64,000 nt of DNA from Gammaproteobacteria bacterium. Its GTDB lineage: Bacteria; Pseudomonadota; Gammaproteobacteria; SZUA-140. Positions 52,553 to 61,476 of this stretch are shown here, piece after piece. The notes beneath the pieces were generated by a model. That model was not told the DNA's origin. It saw nothing but the letters and a program-made list of their open reading frames with translations, and searched no databases. Each line of letters opens with the position of its first letter. Position 1 is the stretch's first letter. The stretch covers positions 372,001 through 436,000 of the forward strand of contig JADJQS010000002.1 of NCBI GenBank assembly GCA_016712635.1, written 5' to 3'. Both the position numbers and the translations under genes were made by a program.

Positions 52553-52818
52553 GGCCCGCGACACCGCCCTCAACGCGGCGTCGCCGTACGGCGACAGCGT
52601 AAGTCCACGATTTAACTTGTAATTAAATCTCCGCCTTGGTTAGTTGTCGCCATCCCCCGACGAAAACCCCTCCCCGAGGCAAGCCGCAATCTCGCCAGAA
52701 CGAATCAAGACATTGATTCATATAGACTAATAATTCATGGTACGGAGATTGCTCCTCCTCTGATGAACGCTCGCGAGCATCTGTTGACAGTCACTGCAGA
52801 TCACACAGGAGGTGTCTC

Positions 52819-53112
52819 ATGAAATCGATGATGATCCCGGCTTCACTGATGGCATTGACACTGGCGGCGTCCGCCGGCGTCGGACTGGCAGGCACGCAAC
52901 AGGGCGAAGCGGTCCACACCGCCATGACGCCCTCCCCGTCCTTCGATCAGGTCGATGCCAACAAGGACGGCTCAATCAGCTTGGAAGAGGCGAGCGCGGC
53001 AAAGGCGCTCGAGAACACGCGCTTCGAGTCTGCCGACCAGAATGGAGACGGCAAGCTGAGCAAGGCCGAGTACGCGGCCGCGGTCAAGCCACACGACCGG
53101 CAGGGCGGATAA
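52819..53112 (+). CDS. Exported EF-hand protein
   Basis: 97 residues: signal peptide about 1-25 (LMALTLAASAGVGLAG), then two EF-hand loops, DANKDGSISLEE and DQNGDGKLSKAE, with good calcium-ligand positions and linked by a short helix. Probably a small periplasmic calcium-binding protein. Preceded by AGGAGG about 8 bases before the ATG. Followed by a lipoprotein gene. Confidence 0.82.
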   Translation: MKSMMIPASLMALTLAASAGVGLAGTQQGEAVHTAMTPSPSFDQVDANKDGSISLEEASAAKALENTRFESADQNGDGKLSKAEYAAAVKPHDRQGG

Positions 53113-53251
53113 TTTTTGCTCTCATAAACTCTCCTTCCCCCATTTGAGAGCATGCTGGCCGGGCGGGCGCGATATCTGCGCCTTCCCGGTCAGGTTTTAT
53201 TACGGGGAAGGGGTAAACACCCAACGATATATCATTCAAGGAGACAGCATA

Positions 53252-53545
53252 ATGAAACAATCGACCACTCTTTCCACGCTTGCCCTGGTCCTGGCCGCGG
53301 GCTCATTCGCGCTGGTGGGCGGCTGCAGCAAGTCCGAGCAGTCCGCCTCTCTCGAGGAGACCCAGGCGGAGATCGCGTCCCAGGTCAATGATGCAGCCAC
53401 CGCCGTGACCGAGAAGACGGAAGAGATCGCGGGCCAGATCCAGGAATCCGGCGAGCAGGCCATGGATGCCGCGGAACAGGCGGTATCCGACGCTGCCGAT
53501 GCCACCGGCGACGCCGCACACACCATCGCGGGTGAGACGGAGTAA
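53252..53545 (+). CDS. Small lipoprotein with a heptad-rich helical tail
   Basis: 97 residues from ATG 53252 (AAGGAGA upstream). A lipobox (LVGGC, cleavage before Cys) ends the signal peptide, then comes a long helix rich in Ala/Glu/Gln/Thr (AEIASQVNDAATAVTEKTEE, AMDAAEQAVSDAADATGDAA). This looks like a small coiled-coil lipoprotein (Lpp/YjfN-type analog) but without the Lpp C-terminal Lys-Tyr-Arg-Lys. A terminator follows at 53689. Confidence 0.7.
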   Translation: MKQSTTLSTLALVLAAGSFALVGGCSKSEQSASLEETQAEIASQVNDAATAVTEKTEEIAGQIQESGEQAMDAAEQAVSDAADATGDAAHTIAGETE

Positions 53546-53688
53546 TCGATCCACGCAACAGACAGTAACCGGCCGGCAGCCAACGTTCGCAATCCCTCCA
53601 GAGTTTCGGGCGAGCCCGTCAAGCCCGTGCAGTGCGCGTGCGGAAGCGTCCTCTCCCCCGCACGCAGTGTGTGTTATCCTTCGGTCCA

Positions 53689-53718
53689 CCCCGGGCGGCG
53701 CACGCCGCCCGGGGGTTT
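53689..53718 (+). terminator. Rho-independent terminator
   Basis: CCCCGGGCGGCG (53689-53700) pairs perfectly with CGCCGCCCGGGG (53703-53714) with a 2-base loop, followed by GTTT. It lies downstream of the lipoprotein gene and upstream of the sensor kinase gene, separating their transcripts. Confidence 0.7.
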
Positions 53719-53758
53719 CCGCACAATGATCCAGGTACTCACCCCCCCGCGGTGAAGG

Positions 53759-55231
53759 ATGCGTATTAAAGGGCCCGTGGCACTCCTCCCGACACGATCC
53801 ATACTCCAGCTGATACTGCTCGGCTTCGTCGTCGTGGCGCTACCCCTGGTGATCGCCCTGATCACGGCGGCGGTCTACGTCGACCGTCTGACCACCCACA
53901 GCAAGCGCAGCGTTTTCGAAGCCGTCGCCGCAACCCAGTCGAGCCGCATGCTGGCGGAACATCTGACCGCCATGGAGCGCAGCGCGCGGCAGTTCCAGGT
54001 GCTGAACGACCGCGCCTTGCTCGAGGCCTACGAGGCGCGGCGCAGGCAGCTGCAGGATACCGTCCGCGAACTGAGGATGCTCGACCTCAAGCCGGTACAG
54101 CGGGAAACCGTCGATACCCTCATCGCGCAGGAGGAAGCGGCCTATCGGCGGCTGGCCGATCCGGCGGCACGACCGGCGGAGATCACCGCGGCCATCGAGG
54201 CCTTCCCCGCCATCAATGGCTCCGCGCGCGAGATCCTGTCCGAAAGCAGCCAGCTTATCGGCGCAAGCGTCGGCGAGATCCAGGACCTCGCGGAGCGCGC
54301 CCGCCGCCTGCTGCTGTGGCAGGCGCTCACCCTGATTCCGGTCGCCCTGCTGCTCACCATCCTGTTCATCGTGCTGATCATCAAGCCGCTGCGGCAGCTC
54401 GACCAGTCGATCCGGCGCCTGGGCGACGGGCATTTCGACCGTGAAATCACCGTCGGCGGCCCCAACGATCTGAAGGAGCTGGGCAGCAGGCTCGAGTGGA
54501 TGCGGCAGCGCCTCCTCGCGCTGGAGAACCAGAAGGTGTCGTTCCTGCGCCATGTCTCGCATGAACTAAAAACCCCGCTCACCACCATCCGCGAGGGCAG
54601 TGAGCTGCTCAAGGAGCAGGTGGTCGGCTCCCTCAACGAGGAACAGAGCGAAATCGTCAACATGCTCAAGCAGCAGAGCCTGAAACTGCAGAAGCTTATC
54701 GAGGACCTGCTCAGTTTCAGCACGCTGGAGATCGACAGCCTGCGCCTGCGCTCTGAACCGGTCGCGCTCGATCAGCTGATCCGCGAACTGGCCTCAAACC
54801 ACAAGCTGGCCACGCGGTCCCGCTCGATCGAGCTGCGCCTCAGACTCGAACCTGTCTCGGTCACGGGCGACCGGGAGAAGCTCCGCACCATCGTGGACAA
54901 CCTGCTTTCGAATGCCGTAAAGTACACTCCCGACAAGGGACAGGTGCAGATCTCCCTGGCGCGCAGCGATGGTGGCGTCACCATCGACGTTTCGGATACC
55001 GGACCCGGTATCGCCCCCGATGAACGTGATAAAATCTTCGCGGCCTTTTATCAAGGCCGGGCCCGCGCTTCGGGGCCGGTCAAAGGAAGCGGCCTGGGAC
55101 TTTCCATCGCCAAGGAACTCATCCACCAGCACCATGGAACGATCGAGATCATCGACGGTGACGGCGGGGCGCACTTCCGCGTCAACCTGCCCGACGCGTC
55201 CGGGGACGACCCGCAGGATGCGCCGCGCTGA
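53759..55231 (+). CDS. glrK: Sensor histidine kinase, QseE/GlrK type
   Basis: 490 residues. Two membrane helices (about 15-40 and 175-195) bracket a periplasmic helical sensor region. Then come HAMP, the phosphorylation site FLRHVSHELKTPLTTIREGS (His), VDNLLSNAVKYT (N box), VSDTGPGIAPDERDKIFAAF (G1) and GSGLGLSIAKELI (G2). In E. coli QseE/GlrK phosphorylates GlrR. The Shine-Dalgarno sequence almost touches the ATG at 53759; a GTG at 53777 (residue 7) is an alternative. It is coupled by a 14-base overlap to the next gene. Confidence 0.88.
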   Translation: MRIKGPVALLPTRSILQLILLGFVVVALPLVIALITAAVYVDRLTTHSKRSVFEAVAATQSSRMLAEHLTAMERSARQFQVLNDRALLEAYEARRRQLQDTVRELRMLDLKPVQRETVDTLIAQEEAAYRRLADPAARPAEITAAIEAFPAINGSAREILSESSQLIGASVGEIQDLAERARRLLLWQALTLIPVALLLTILFIVLIIKPLRQLDQSIRRLGDGHFDREITVGGPNDLKELGSRLEWMRQRLLALENQKVSFLRHVSHELKTPLTTIREGSELLKEQVVGSLNEEQSEIVNMLKQQSLKLQKLIEDLLSFSTLEIDSLRLRSEPVALDQLIRELASNHKLATRSRSIELRLRLEPVSVTGDREKLRTIVDNLLSNAVKYTPDKGQVQISLARSDGGVTIDVSDTGPGIAPDERDKIFAAFYQGRARASGPVKGSGLGLSIAKELIHQHHGTIEIIDGDGGAHFRVNLPDASGDDPQDAPR

Positions 55232-55841
55232 GCGCCTGCTGGGGATGTGCCTGCTGCTCGCCGCGGCGCTGTCCGCTTGCACCGCCATGCCGCCGCGTGA
55301 CGACGCGCGGCCCGCAGCATCCATACACCCGCCGCCCGCCCCGGCCGAGTCACCCGCCGCTCCCGCGACGGCAGGCGTGCAGGCTGTGCAGGAATCGCCC
55401 GAGCGGCCGGCAATTGCGCCCGAGGCGCCGGCACCGGCGCAGGCCGGGACGCTGGAGCTGCTGCGCGACGCCGCGCAATACAGCGGCCTGCCTCCGGATA
55501 TCCAGCACGACGTCTTCGAGGGCGCCGAAACCCGGCTCAATATCGAACAGACGCCGCTCGCGCTGGTGCGCTTCGCGCTGCTGCTGTCGCTCAGCGAGCC
55601 GAACCGCCAGTCGGACGCGGATACCTCCGCCAGGCTGCGTGAACTGCTCGCGCAGCCGCCCGCCGACACGGACTCCGCCGGGCTCGCGCCCCTGGCGCAG
55701 GTGCTTGCGCGCCTTTTGGACGACCGGGGACGCATGGCGGCGCAGAACGCCGAATTGAAACACAAGCTCAACCAGCTGAAGGCGATCGAGCAGCAGCTGG
55801 GCGATCGCGACGGGGCCGACATGCCCACACCCGCGCCATGA
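55218..55841 (+). CDS. QseG-like outer-membrane lipoprotein of the QseEF system
   Basis: 207 residues from ATG 55218 (14-base overlap with the kinase gene). The lipobox LSACT ends the signal peptide (Cys about residue 21). A Pro/Ala-rich linker (about 25-75) and a helical domain (TLELLRDAAQYSGLPPDIQH; VRFALLLSLSEPNRQSDADT; MAAQNAELKHKLNQLKAIEQ) follow. In E. coli QseG tethers the QseE kinase region. The homology is weak, so the call leans on operon position between kinase and regulator. Confidence 0.75.
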   Translation: MRRAERLLGMCLLLAAALSACTAMPPRDDARPAASIHPPPAPAESPAAPATAGVQAVQESPERPAIAPEAPAPAQAGTLELLRDAAQYSGLPPDIQHDVFEGAETRLNIEQTPLALVRFALLLSLSEPNRQSDADTSARLRELLAQPPADTDSAGLAPLAQVLARLLDDRGRMAAQNAELKHKLNQLKAIEQQLGDRDGADMPTPAP

Positions 55842-57193
55842 GCGCCCGGCCCAGAATCCTGCTTGTCGACGACGACGTCGATCTGCTGAAGCTGCTTTCC
55901 ATCCGCCTCAACGCCGCGGGCTGGGATGTGGCGACGGCGGACAGCGCCGAGCGCGGCCTGCTGCAGCTCGACAAGCACCAGCCGCACGTGGTCATCACCG
56001 ACCTGCGCATGGATGGCATGGACGGTATGGCGCTGTTCGATGCGATTCATGAGAGCCATCCGACCCTGCCGGTGATCATCCTCACCGCGCACGGCACCAT
56101 CCCGGAGGCCGTCGAGGCGACCAACCGCGGCGTGTTCACCTTCCTGACCAAGCCCTTCGACAGCAAGGAACTGCTCAGTTGCGTGGACAAGGCCTACCGC
56201 ATCAACGCCGTCACTGCCGAGGAGGGTGCCGGTGGTGTGCAGGCATGGCGCGAGGAGATCATCAGTCACAGTGCGTCGATGGAAGAGGTGTTGAGCCAGG
56301 CCTACCGCGTCGCGGGCAGCAACATCGGCATCCTGATCCAGGGTGAGAGCGGGACCGGCAAGGAACTGCTTGCACAGGCCATCCACCGCGCCTGCGCACG
56401 CCGTGACAAGCCGTTCCTCGCGGTGAACTGCAGCGCCATACCGGAGCTGCTGCTGGAAACGGAACTGTTCGGCCACAACAAGGGGGCGTTCACCGGCGCG
56501 ACGCAGGAACACAAGGGGCTTTTCCAGGCCGCCGACGGCGGCACCCTGTTCCTGGACGAGATCGGAGACATGCCGCTCGCGCTGCAGGCGAAGCTGCTGC
56601 GCGTGCTGCAGGAAAAGGAGATTCGCCCCGTCGGCTCCACGGTCAGCATAGCGGTCGACGTGCGCATCATCTCCGCCAGCCATCAGGATCTGGAGGAGCT
56701 GGTAAAAAACCGCCGCTTCCGCGAGGATCTGTACTATCGCCTCAACGTGGTACGCCTGGAGATTCCACCGCTGCGTGAACGCCCGGAGGACATCCAGCCG
56801 CTCGTCAACCACTTCCTGCGCGGGATCGCGCGCACCAGCACCACGCCCGCCCGCTCATTCTCCGCCGAGGCGATGGAATGCCTGCTGACCGCCCCCTGGC
56901 CGGGCAACGTGCGCCAGCTGCTCAATGTGGTCGAGCACACGGCGACGCTGTGTTCGACTCCGGTGATCCCGGTCAGCCTGGTGCAGCGCGCGCTGCGCCA
57001 GAAGACGGGCGCGCTGCCTTCGCTGTCCGCCGCGCGGCGCAAATTCGAACGCGAATACCTCACCCGGCTGCTGAAGATGACCGAGGGCAACATCACCCAG
57101 GCCGCACGCCTGGCGCAGCGCAACCGCACCGAGCTCTACAAGCTGCTGCACCGCTACGAGCTCGATCCTGAATCCTTCCGCAGCAAGGACTGA
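55838..57193 (+). CDS. glrR: Sigma-54-dependent response regulator (QseF/GlrR type)
   Basis: 451 residues. Receiver domain with ILLVDDDVDLLKLLSIRLNA (Asp pocket) and the phosphorylated Asp in VVITDLRMDGMDG. AAA domain with Walker A GESGTGKELLAQAI, GAFTGATQEHKG (sigma-54 contact) and Walker B GTLFLDEIGDMPLALQAK. C-terminal HTH (LKMTEGNITQAARLAQRNRT). The GAFTGA motif implies activation of RpoN promoters; E. coli GlrR controls glmY. Its ATG overlaps the lipoprotein stop (ATGA). Confidence 0.9.
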   Translation: MSARPRILLVDDDVDLLKLLSIRLNAAGWDVATADSAERGLLQLDKHQPHVVITDLRMDGMDGMALFDAIHESHPTLPVIILTAHGTIPEAVEATNRGVFTFLTKPFDSKELLSCVDKAYRINAVTAEEGAGGVQAWREEIISHSASMEEVLSQAYRVAGSNIGILIQGESGTGKELLAQAIHRACARRDKPFLAVNCSAIPELLLETELFGHNKGAFTGATQEHKGLFQAADGGTLFLDEIGDMPLALQAKLLRVLQEKEIRPVGSTVSIAVDVRIISASHQDLEELVKNRRFREDLYYRLNVVRLEIPPLRERPEDIQPLVNHFLRGIARTSTTPARSFSAEAMECLLTAPWPGNVRQLLNVVEHTATLCSTPVIPVSLVQRALRQKTGALPSLSAARRKFEREYLTRLLKMTEGNITQAARLAQRNRTELYKLLHRYELDPESFRSKD

Positions 57194-57232
57194 GGCGCCG
57201 CGCCACGGCACGCTCCGCGTGCGCGAACCGGC

Positions 57233-57658
57233 ATGACAGACGGTCAACGACAGGCACCCGCGGTTGAAAGCGTGATCGTGTTCGACGGCGTCTGCACGCT
57301 CTGTTCGCGCTGGGTGCGCTTCGTGATCCGGCGCGATGCGCGCGCCCGCTTCCGTTTCGCCCCGCTGCAGACCCCCGCCGGCGCCGCGCTGCTGCAGCGT
57401 CACGGCATCGACCCGAGCGACGTGCGCACCTTCCTGCTCGTCAAGGCCGGAAAGGCCTACCTGCGCTCGGACGCGGTGATCGAGATCGCGCGCGATCTCG
57501 GCGCCGGATGGACGTGGCTGCGCGCGCTGCAGCTCGTGCCGCGGACCTGGCGCGACGCGCTGTATGACCTCCTCGCACGCCACCGTTACCGCTGGTTTGG
57601 CCGGCAACAGGCTTGCATGACACCCGATGAAGGGATGCGCGCGCGTTTCCTGGAGTGA
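57233..57658 (+). CDS. DCC-family (DUF393) thiol-disulfide-like protein
   Basis: 141 residues with the diagnostic FDGVCTLCSRWVRFVIRRDA (DxxCxxC, residues about 18-37), then AYLRSDAVIEIARDLGAGWT and RYRWFGRQQACMTPDEG. The family resembles thioredoxin-like oxidoreductases but its substrate is unknown. It ends 13 bases before the end of the convergent methyltransferase gene. Confidence 0.8.
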   Translation: MTDGQRQAPAVESVIVFDGVCTLCSRWVRFVIRRDARARFRFAPLQTPAGAALLQRHGIDPSDVRTFLLVKAGKAYLRSDAVIEIARDLGAGWTWLRALQLVPRTWRDALYDLLARHRYRWFGRQQACMTPDEGMRARFLE

Positions 57659-57671
57659 ACGGGAACGCGCG

Positions 57672-58256
57672 CTAGACGGCGACGGCGCGCGTGTAACACC
57701 ACACCGCGGCCGGAGGCAGGTTGTCCCATACCTGGCCGACACGCCGTGCCTGCAGACCCAACAGCCGGCGCAGTTGTACGGAAACGGGCGACAATGGACC
57801 GTAGGTAAACTGTACCAGCCTCCCTTCCGCACCGAGCAGGGCGCAGCATTCGCCGACGACACGCCTGCGCGTGGCCGCATCCATGGCGAGCAGCGGCAGG
57901 CCCGAAACGATGGTACGCACCGGCTGACCGATGCGCGCCTGGCGCAGGCTCGCGCGCAGGTCGCCCGCGTCGGCGCAGATGACCCGTACGGAAGGAAACT
58001 TGCGCCGCAGCAGCGCGGCGAACTGGGGTGAATTTTCAACCGCGACGAGCCGGTGCGGCGCGATCCCCTGCTCCAGCAGGGCCGTGGTGATCGCGCCGGT
58101 GCCCGCGCCGAGCTCCACCACCAGGCCGTCCTCGCCGGACCGCGCCTGGGCGGCCATGAGGCGCGACAGACGCCGGCCGCTCGGCACGGCCGCCGCGACG
58201 CGCCCCGGGGCGCGCAGCCAGGCGCAGAAAAAACCCCACAATTCCGGATCGAGCAA
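57672..58256 (-). CDS. Class I SAM methyltransferase (PmtA/KsgA-like)
   Basis: 194 residues: SAM motif LVVELGAGTGAITTALLEQG (about 46-65), VAVENSPQFAALLRRKFPSV (acidic loop) and VRTIVSGLPLLAMDAATR. It resembles the phospholipid N-methyltransferase PmtA branch of the KsgA-like fold (start MLDPELWGFFCAWLRAPGRV). In this window, alongside other lipid enzymes, phosphatidylethanolamine methylation is plausible, but the DNA/rRNA methyltransferase alternative is not excluded. Confidence 0.7.
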   Translation of the reverse strand: MLDPELWGFFCAWLRAPGRVAAAVPSGRRLSRLMAAQARSGEDGLVVELGAGTGAITTALLEQGIAPHRLVAVENSPQFAALLRRKFPSVRVICADAGDLRASLRQARIGQPVRTIVSGLPLLAMDAATRRRVVGECCALLGAEGRLVQFTYGPLSPVSVQLRRLLGLQARRVGQVWDNLPPAAVWCYTRAVAV

Positions 58257-58305
58257 GGTTCGTCACCTCCCTGCGTTGGTATCCCTTACTGCCCGCTGCG
58301 TTCTG

Positions 58306-59253
58306 CTACAGCCAGCCCTTGCGCTTGAAATACCAGTACGGCGCGATCGCCGATGCCACCATCAGGACGAGCGCCCATGGGTAGCCTGCCAGCCAGTGCA
58401 GCTCCGGCATGTGATCGAAATTCATGCCATAGATGCTTGCCACCAGTGTCGGCGGCAGAAACACGACCGCCGCGATGGAAAAGATCTTGATGATCTGGTT
58501 CTGCTCGATGTTGATGAAACCCTGCGCGGCGTCCATCAGGAAGTTCACCTTCTCGAACAGAAAGCTGTTGTGCGGCAGCAGGGAATCGATGTCGCGCAGC
58601 AGTTCGCGCACCCACTCCGTGCTGACCGCGTCCAGGCGTCCGCGCCGCAGCAGGAAGGTCAGTCCGCGCTGGGTGTCCATCAGGCACAGGCGGACCTTGC
58701 CGTTGAGGTCCTCATGGCGCGCCAGTTCGTCGATGGACTCCTCCAGCTCGACATCGTTATCCTCGAGCACCATGGTGCTGACGCGCTCGAGGCCGGTATA
58801 AACCTCCTCCAAGGTATCCGCTAGGTCCTCGATCTTGATCTCGAGCAGGTTCAACAGGATCGTCAGCGCGCTCACCGCCACGCCGGGCTCGCGCCGGGCG
58901 CGCATGCGCAGCAGGCGGAATGCAGGGATCTCGCGCTCACGCAGGCTGAACAGGCGGTCACCGCTGACGGTGAAGACCACGGAGGTGTTGCGCGGATGTC
59001 CGTCGACCTCGTGCAGGAACAGGCCGTGGACGTGCAGCCCGCTCTCGTCCTCATAGGAACGGGCGCTGGCCTCGATCTCCTCCACCTCCTCCGCCTCGGG
59101 CAGTTCCTGCCGGTACAGCGCCTCGACGCGCGCACGCTCGTCGTCGGTGGGATCGACGAGGTCGATCCACAGGGCGTCCCCGAGACGGCGCTCCGGTTCG
59201 TCCTCCGCCAGCGGCACCAGCCGCCCGTTATCCAGCACAAAGGCAAACAGCAT
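58306..59253 (-). CDS. corA: CorA-family magnesium/divalent cation channel
   Basis: 315 residues from ATG 59253. A large cytoplasmic domain (helical, with TILLNLLEIKIEDLADTLEE and LCLMDTQRGLTFLL) precedes two C-terminal membrane helices, with the selectivity motif GMN in SIYGMNFDHMPELHW. CorA imports Mg (Co, Ni) down its gradient as a pentamer. The tail ends YWYFKRKGWL. No regulatory leader was recognised. Confidence 0.9.
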   Translation of the reverse strand: MLFAFVLDNGRLVPLAEDEPERRLGDALWIDLVDPTDDERARVEALYRQELPEAEEVEEIEASARSYEDESGLHVHGLFLHEVDGHPRNTSVVFTVSGDRLFSLREREIPAFRLLRMRARREPGVAVSALTILLNLLEIKIEDLADTLEEVYTGLERVSTMVLEDNDVELEESIDELARHEDLNGKVRLCLMDTQRGLTFLLRRGRLDAVSTEWVRELLRDIDSLLPHNSFLFEKVNFLMDAAQGFINIEQNQIIKIFSIAAVVFLPPTLVASIYGMNFDHMPELHWLAGYPWALVLMVASAIAPYWYFKRKGWL

Positions 59254-59427
59254 GGGCTCCCCATCCGCGACCGTACTTCGGCAGGCCGGGGCACTGTAGC
59301 ATACAACGGGTTTTGATATAAACCACCGCGCGGCGCTCACACGGAGCCGGTCGCGGCGCAGTTCCGGCGCGGGGGAATTACGCCGTGCGCAGGGAGCTGC
59401 GAAGAGGAATGGCGATATCGCGGAAGA

Positions 59428-60012
59428 TCAGTCCAGGTCAGCCGCCAGCGAACGGCGCACATTGTCAGCCACGGCCTCAATGGCGTGGCAGTAGGCAGCG
59501 TGGTCGATGCCGATGCCGATGCGGGCGCCCTGTTTCGCCGCCCTCACCATGACTGGGGTGAGTTCGAAACGCAGGAAGTGCACCGACGAGGTCTTGTCCG
59601 CCGTCTCGCGCTCGATATCCTCGTCGGCGACGGCCCAGACCGCATCGAAACCCTCGACGCGGAGCCAGACGCGGTCCTCGATATTGACCATCCGCGCCAA
59701 TGCCTGCTGACGCTCGTCGATGTCGGCGTACTCCAGCATGAACGTGGCCTTGAGGTTGCTGCCGTCGGGGATCAGCGGATTGTACGCCGCCAGTTCCTGC
59801 CGGATTCCCTCCTCTTCGAAGATTCGCTCCACCCGCAACATCTCCTGCACCTGATACTGCATAGTGAGGCTGTCCTCGAAATACAGCGTGGCATGCGGCC
59901 CGATCGCCACCTGGCGGTCCTTCTTGTGCGCCATCACGCGGGCGCGGAATTCCACCCGCATCCTGGCGTAGGTCTCGAGGGAATACAGGTCCTGTCGCGT
60001 CAGTTTCTTCAT
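59428..60012 (-). CDS. DUF3501 protein of the rubrerythrin operon
   Basis: 194 residues from ATG 60012 (MKKLTRQDLYSLETYARMRV). Conserved family stretches include VAIGPHATLYFEDSLTMQYQ, VQEMLRVERIFEEEG, DGSNLKATFMLEYADIDERQ and VHFLRFELTPVMVRAAKQGA. The family is known mainly from its frequent position beside rubrerythrin and Fe-S oxidoreductase genes, as here (40 bases after the Fe-S gene). No activity is established. Confidence 0.85.
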   Translation of the reverse strand: MKKLTRQDLYSLETYARMRVEFRARVMAHKKDRQVAIGPHATLYFEDSLTMQYQVQEMLRVERIFEEEGIRQELAAYNPLIPDGSNLKATFMLEYADIDERQQALARMVNIEDRVWLRVEGFDAVWAVADEDIERETADKTSSVHFLRFELTPVMVRAAKQGARIGIGIDHAAYCHAIEAVADNVRRSLAADLD

Positions 60013-60052
60013 GGCGGACTTCCCGGGCGTGCGCCCCTGGTACATTGCTTCA

Positions 60053-61402
60053 TCAGATCTCGTAGGCAGTGCGGAGCAATGTGAGCGGATGGGTGGCATC
60101 GGAGCCGTCCCGCAGGCCGTTGCCGATGTGGTGGCCGGCGATCGGGCAGTCGCTGGTATAGTGGTCCGCGCCGGCACCCTTCACCTTGTTGACCACGGGG
60201 CGGCAGATCTTCGCCGCGATGGCGAAGGTCTCGCTCTTCACACCGTAGGTGCCGTCGTGGCCGGAGCAGCGCTCGATCACCTCGACGCTGGTCTGCGGCA
60301 CCAGCTGCAGCAGGTCGCGTGTCTTGTAGCCGATATTCTGCACGCGCAGGTGGCAGGCGGTGTGATACGCGACCTTGCCCAGCGGCTGCTTGAAATCAGT
60401 CTTGAGGCGGCCTTCCTTGTGGCGCAGCATCAGGTATTCGAACGGATCATAGGTGGCGCGGCTCACCATGCGCACCTGCTCATCGTCCGGAAACAGCAGC
60501 GGGTATTCCTGTTTCAGCATGAGCACGCAGGAGGGCACCGGGCCGACGATGTCCCAGCCCTCTTCGACCCAGCGTGCGAGACGCGGGATGTTGAACTCCT
60601 TGGCACGCTGCACCGCCTCCAGGTCGCCCAGCTCCAGCTTGGGCATTCCACAGCAGCGTTCGTCCTCCATCAGGACCACGGGGATGCCGTTGTGCTCGAA
60701 GATCGCGATCAGATCCTCGCCGATCTGCGGTTCGTTGCGGTTGCCGTAGCAGGTGGTGAACAACACCACCCTGCCCTTCGTCTCGGCGGTTGCGACCGGC
60801 TGTAATGCGGGCCGCTCCCGTCGCTTGTCGCGCTTGCGCAGGCTGTCGCTGTGATACTCCGGCAGATGCGCCTCCGGATGGACGCCGATGACCTTGTCCA
60901 TCAGCCTGCGCACCGTCGTGTTCCGGTTGGCGGCGTTGACCGCCTGGGCGATCACCGGGATGCCGGCGAGGTTGCCCACCGCATCGGTCGAGGTCAGCAG
61001 CTTGTCGCGCGCCCTGAATTCGCCCTTTTTGAACTTGACCGCCTTGGCCCGCAGCATCAGGTGCGGAAAGTCGAGATTCCACGGATGCGGCGGGACATAG
61101 GGACACTTGGTCATGTAGCACATGTCGCACAGATAGCAGTGATCGACCACGTCCCAGAACACCTTCCTGTCGACGCCGTCGAGCTCCAGGGTCTCGGAGG
61201 CATCGATGGCGTCGAACAGGGTGGGAAAGGAATTACACAGGCTGAAACAGCGGCGACAGCCATGGCAGATGTCGAACACGCGCTCCAGTTCCTGGATCAA
61301 TGCCGGTTCGTCATAAAACTCCGGCTTGTCCCAGTGCAGGGGATGGCGCTTGGGCGCCTCGAGGCTGCCTTCGCGTTGACCTTCAGTCAGCGTAGTCGAC
61401 AT
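60053..61402 (-). CDS. Heterodisulfide reductase/GlpC-like iron-sulfur oxidoreductase
   Basis: 449 residues from ATG 61402. Two 4Fe-4S cluster sites near the N-terminus (CHGCRRCFSLC and CYLCDMCYMTKCPYVPP, residues about 47-105), then two CCG-type domains typical of HdrB/GlpC-related proteins (VVLMEDERCCGMPKLELGDL, and VIERCSGHDGTYGVKSETFA with a CxG variant). Acting with rubrerythrin and DUF3501 it may move electrons to or from peroxide-reducing centres; this is inference. It is separated from rubrerythrin by 74 bases that contain a hairpin. Confidence 0.82.
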   Translation of the reverse strand: MSTTLTEGQREGSLEAPKRHPLHWDKPEFYDEPALIQELERVFDICHGCRRCFSLCNSFPTLFDAIDASETLELDGVDRKVFWDVVDHCYLCDMCYMTKCPYVPPHPWNLDFPHLMLRAKAVKFKKGEFRARDKLLTSTDAVGNLAGIPVIAQAVNAANRNTTVRRLMDKVIGVHPEAHLPEYHSDSLRKRDKRRERPALQPVATAETKGRVVLFTTCYGNRNEPQIGEDLIAIFEHNGIPVVLMEDERCCGMPKLELGDLEAVQRAKEFNIPRLARWVEEGWDIVGPVPSCVLMLKQEYPLLFPDDEQVRMVSRATYDPFEYLMLRHKEGRLKTDFKQPLGKVAYHTACHLRVQNIGYKTRDLLQLVPQTSVEVIERCSGHDGTYGVKSETFAIAAKICRPVVNKVKGAGADHYTSDCPIAGHHIGNGLRDGSDATHPLTLLRTAYEI

Positions 61403-61423
61403 GCTGCAGAATTCCGCGCGTTG

Positions 61424-61459
61424 AAAAAACGGCAAGCAGGGGCCGGCGATACCGGCCCC
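61424..61459 (-). terminator. Possible intra-operon attenuator between rubrerythrin and the Fe-S gene
   Basis: Eight-base arms GGGGCCGG / CCGGCCCC (61439-61446, 61452-61459). Reading along the minus strand, six T follow after 9 more bases (61429-61424). Weaker than a standard terminator, it could reduce expression of the downstream pair relative to rubrerythrin. Confidence 0.45.
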
Positions 61460-61476
61460 GTTCCCCGTACGGCCGA

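Noticed and set aside
54794..56812. A 672-residue minus-strand frame over QseE, QseG and QseF
   Set aside because: Antisense of a complete three-gene two-component system; no own motif.
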